Of a stretch of DNA of 13,004 nt, positions 12,960 to 13,004 are shown piece by piece. Where the stretch lies: positions 1-13,004 of the forward strand of contig DKVF01000087.1 in the NCBI GenBank assembly GCA_002491065.1. The letters run 5' to 3'. Positions within the stretch are counted from its first letter, which is position 1. Every line of letters starts with the position of its first letter. A model generated the notes under the pieces. That model had not been told where the DNA came from, ran no database searches, and saw only the letters and a program-made list of their open reading frames with translations. The DNA is from Peptococcaceae bacterium UBA7185 (lineage in GTDB: Bacteria; Bacillota; Peptococcia; Peptococcales; Peptococcaceae). Both the position numbers and the translations under genes were made by a program.

Positions 12960-13004
12960 CTATTATTCATCTATATACTGTATGGCATGTTGGAGAAGGG
13001 GCTT

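Noticed and set aside
1..13004. CRISPR array, toxin-antitoxin pair or integrated phage
   Set aside because: No regularly spaced repeats, no paired small genes with start signals and no integrase or structural phage genes are visible. Only two gene fragments hint at past mobile DNA.

Overview
The window reads as a chromosomal segment of a low-to-mid GC Firmicute. The evidence is the gene order prpC-prkC-rsgA-rpe, a PASTA-domain Ser/Thr kinase, a dgt-dnaG-rpoD housekeeping cluster, strong AGGAGG-type ribosome binding sites, sigma-A promoters and a tRNA gene with no encoded CCA. The class (Negativicutes or another clostridial lineage) cannot be fixed from the sequence alone. All recognised genes lie on the + strand.

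Positions 1-907 are a decayed accessory patch. An ISL3-like insertion sequence end (about 1-61) abuts a headless DnaD-like fragment. This is followed at once by a headless McrC-like fragment from a restriction system. About 220 bp with no recognisable gene come next, ending in a 15-bp inverted copy of part of the IS end. Positions 908-2795 carry a perfect-consensus promoter, a leader of about 120 nt that may fold, a lipoprotein substrate-binding protein and an overlapping permease of an NMT1/SsuA-type ABC transporter. No ATPase gene is present. Positions 2878-3995 hold a nucleoid-associated protein gene (YejK/NdpA family). A strong terminator-like hairpin lies between its apparent promoter and its ribosome binding site.

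Positions 4071-8455 are a tight operon: promoter, PP2C phosphatase, PASTA kinase, ribosome-assembly GTPase and ribulose-phosphate epimerase, closed by a clear intrinsic terminator. The phosphatase and kinase form an opposed signalling pair tied to cell-wall state. RsgA acts in 30S subunit maturation, and Rpe in the pentose phosphate pathway. Positions 8495-12787 encode a dNTP triphosphohydrolase, DNA primase and the primary sigma factor, linking dNTP pools, replication priming and transcription initiation. A tRNA gene with anticodon CAT follows under its own near-consensus promoter. Its acceptor stem suggests the lysidine-modified isoleucine tRNA rather than methionine.

No convincing new multi-gene system is visible. 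The most interesting points are the attenuator-like arrangement before the nucleoid-protein gene, the leader of the orphan ABC pair, and the IS/inverted-repeat scar with its two gene fragments.
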